Below are positions 21,523 to 21,635 of a stretch of 21,635 bases of DNA, one piece after another. The notes beneath the pieces are model-generated. The model was not told the DNA's origin. It searched no databases and saw only the letters and a list, made by a program, of their open reading frames with translations. The DNA lies in contig JBHIBA010000043.1 in assembly GCA_046758845.1 (NCBI GenBank), positions 1 to 21,635 on the forward strand, written 5' to 3'. A program made the translations under genes and the position numbers. Origin of the DNA: JBHIBA01 sp046758845. GTDB taxonomy: Bacteria > UBA8248 > JACPRG01 > G963555815. Numbering within the stretch: the first letter of the stretch is position 1; every line of letters starts with the position of its first letter.

Positions 21523-21635
21523 ATGAGCGACGAGGGGGGCCCCTCTTCTGAAAGCGCAGGACATCGCCCAGGGTTTCAACCCCTTCGCGATCCAGGCAAC
21601 GCAGGAGGCGCTGAAACAACTTCGCCGTAGTCCTG
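21523..21635 (+). other. possible 5' end of a frame-disrupted gene
   Basis: ATG at 21523 directly follows AGGAGG, which is too close for a normal ribosome binding site. The ATG frame gives a nonsense-like proline-rich tail and ends at 21630. Shifting by one base inside the GGGGGG run at 21534-21539 would instead give APLLKAQDIAQGFNPFAI followed by an amphipathic helix, a much more protein-like reading with GC-ending codons that continues to the window edge. Either a frameshifted (or mis-sequenced) gene starts here or the second frame is coincidence. I recognise no family. Nothing else is seen in 21423-21522. Confidence 0.2.

Overview
The window is GC-rich bacterial chromosomal DNA with densely packed metabolic genes. 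It contains no rRNA, tRNA, CRISPR array, phage module or transposase that I can recognise. Ribosomal protein S21, a ThiI tRNA-thiolation enzyme and an AmgK/MurU-type cell-wall recycling pair point to a Gram-negative bacterium. The mix of an F420/FMN-type luciferase-like oxidoreductase, a BtpA-family protein and many TTG and GTG starts would fit an uncultured lineage of the Nitrospirota / Methylomirabilota / Tectomicrobia / deltaproteobacterial kind. That placement is inference only.

Left part (1-3.6 kb): on the minus strand a BtpA/SgcQ-family protein follows a hypoxanthine phosphoribosyltransferase (hpt). About 635 bp without a convincing gene come next, then a small coiled-coil protein. That gene and an unrecognised single-pass membrane protein at 2715 are divergent, and each has a sigma70-like promoter in the shared spacer.

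Middle (3.8-11.7 kb, plus strand): an MFS exporter preceded by a leader with competing hairpins; a ~228-bp MITE-like element with 17/18-bp terminal inverted repeats; a catabolic group of a DUF1116 (YlbE/AllG-like) protein, carbamate kinase and a fumarylacetoacetate-hydrolase-family enzyme; then thiI, a luciferase-like oxidoreductase and a glutaredoxin-like protein. The DUF1116 protein and carbamate kinase are two parts of the oxamate/carbamoyl-phosphate ATP-generating branch known from allantoin fermentation, but the FdrA and DUF2877 partners are not in the window.

Minus-strand block (11.8-14.1 kb): rpsU (S21), a PhnP-like metallo-beta-lactamase-fold hydrolase, thiE, and a 29-codon hydrophobic small ORF just upstream of thiE.

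Right part (14.3-21.3 kb): seven plus-strand genes, closely spaced or overlapping, possibly one operon: a secreted M28 / glutaminyl-cyclase-like metallopeptidase, a MurU-like sugar-1-phosphate nucleotidyltransferase with an extra beta-helix domain, an AmgK-like sugar kinase, a GNAT acetyltransferase, a CelD/BioF2-type acetyltransferase, an MshA-like GT4 glycosyltransferase and a PIG-L/LmbE (MshB/BshB-like) deacetylase. Nucleotide-sugar supply, glycosyl transfer, N-deacetylation and N-acylation together suggest synthesis of a small glycoside, such as an uncharacterised thiol cofactor or cell-surface glycoconjugate. After this block lies a second, diverged copy of the core of the MITE-like element, and at the window edge perhaps the start of another, frame-disrupted gene.
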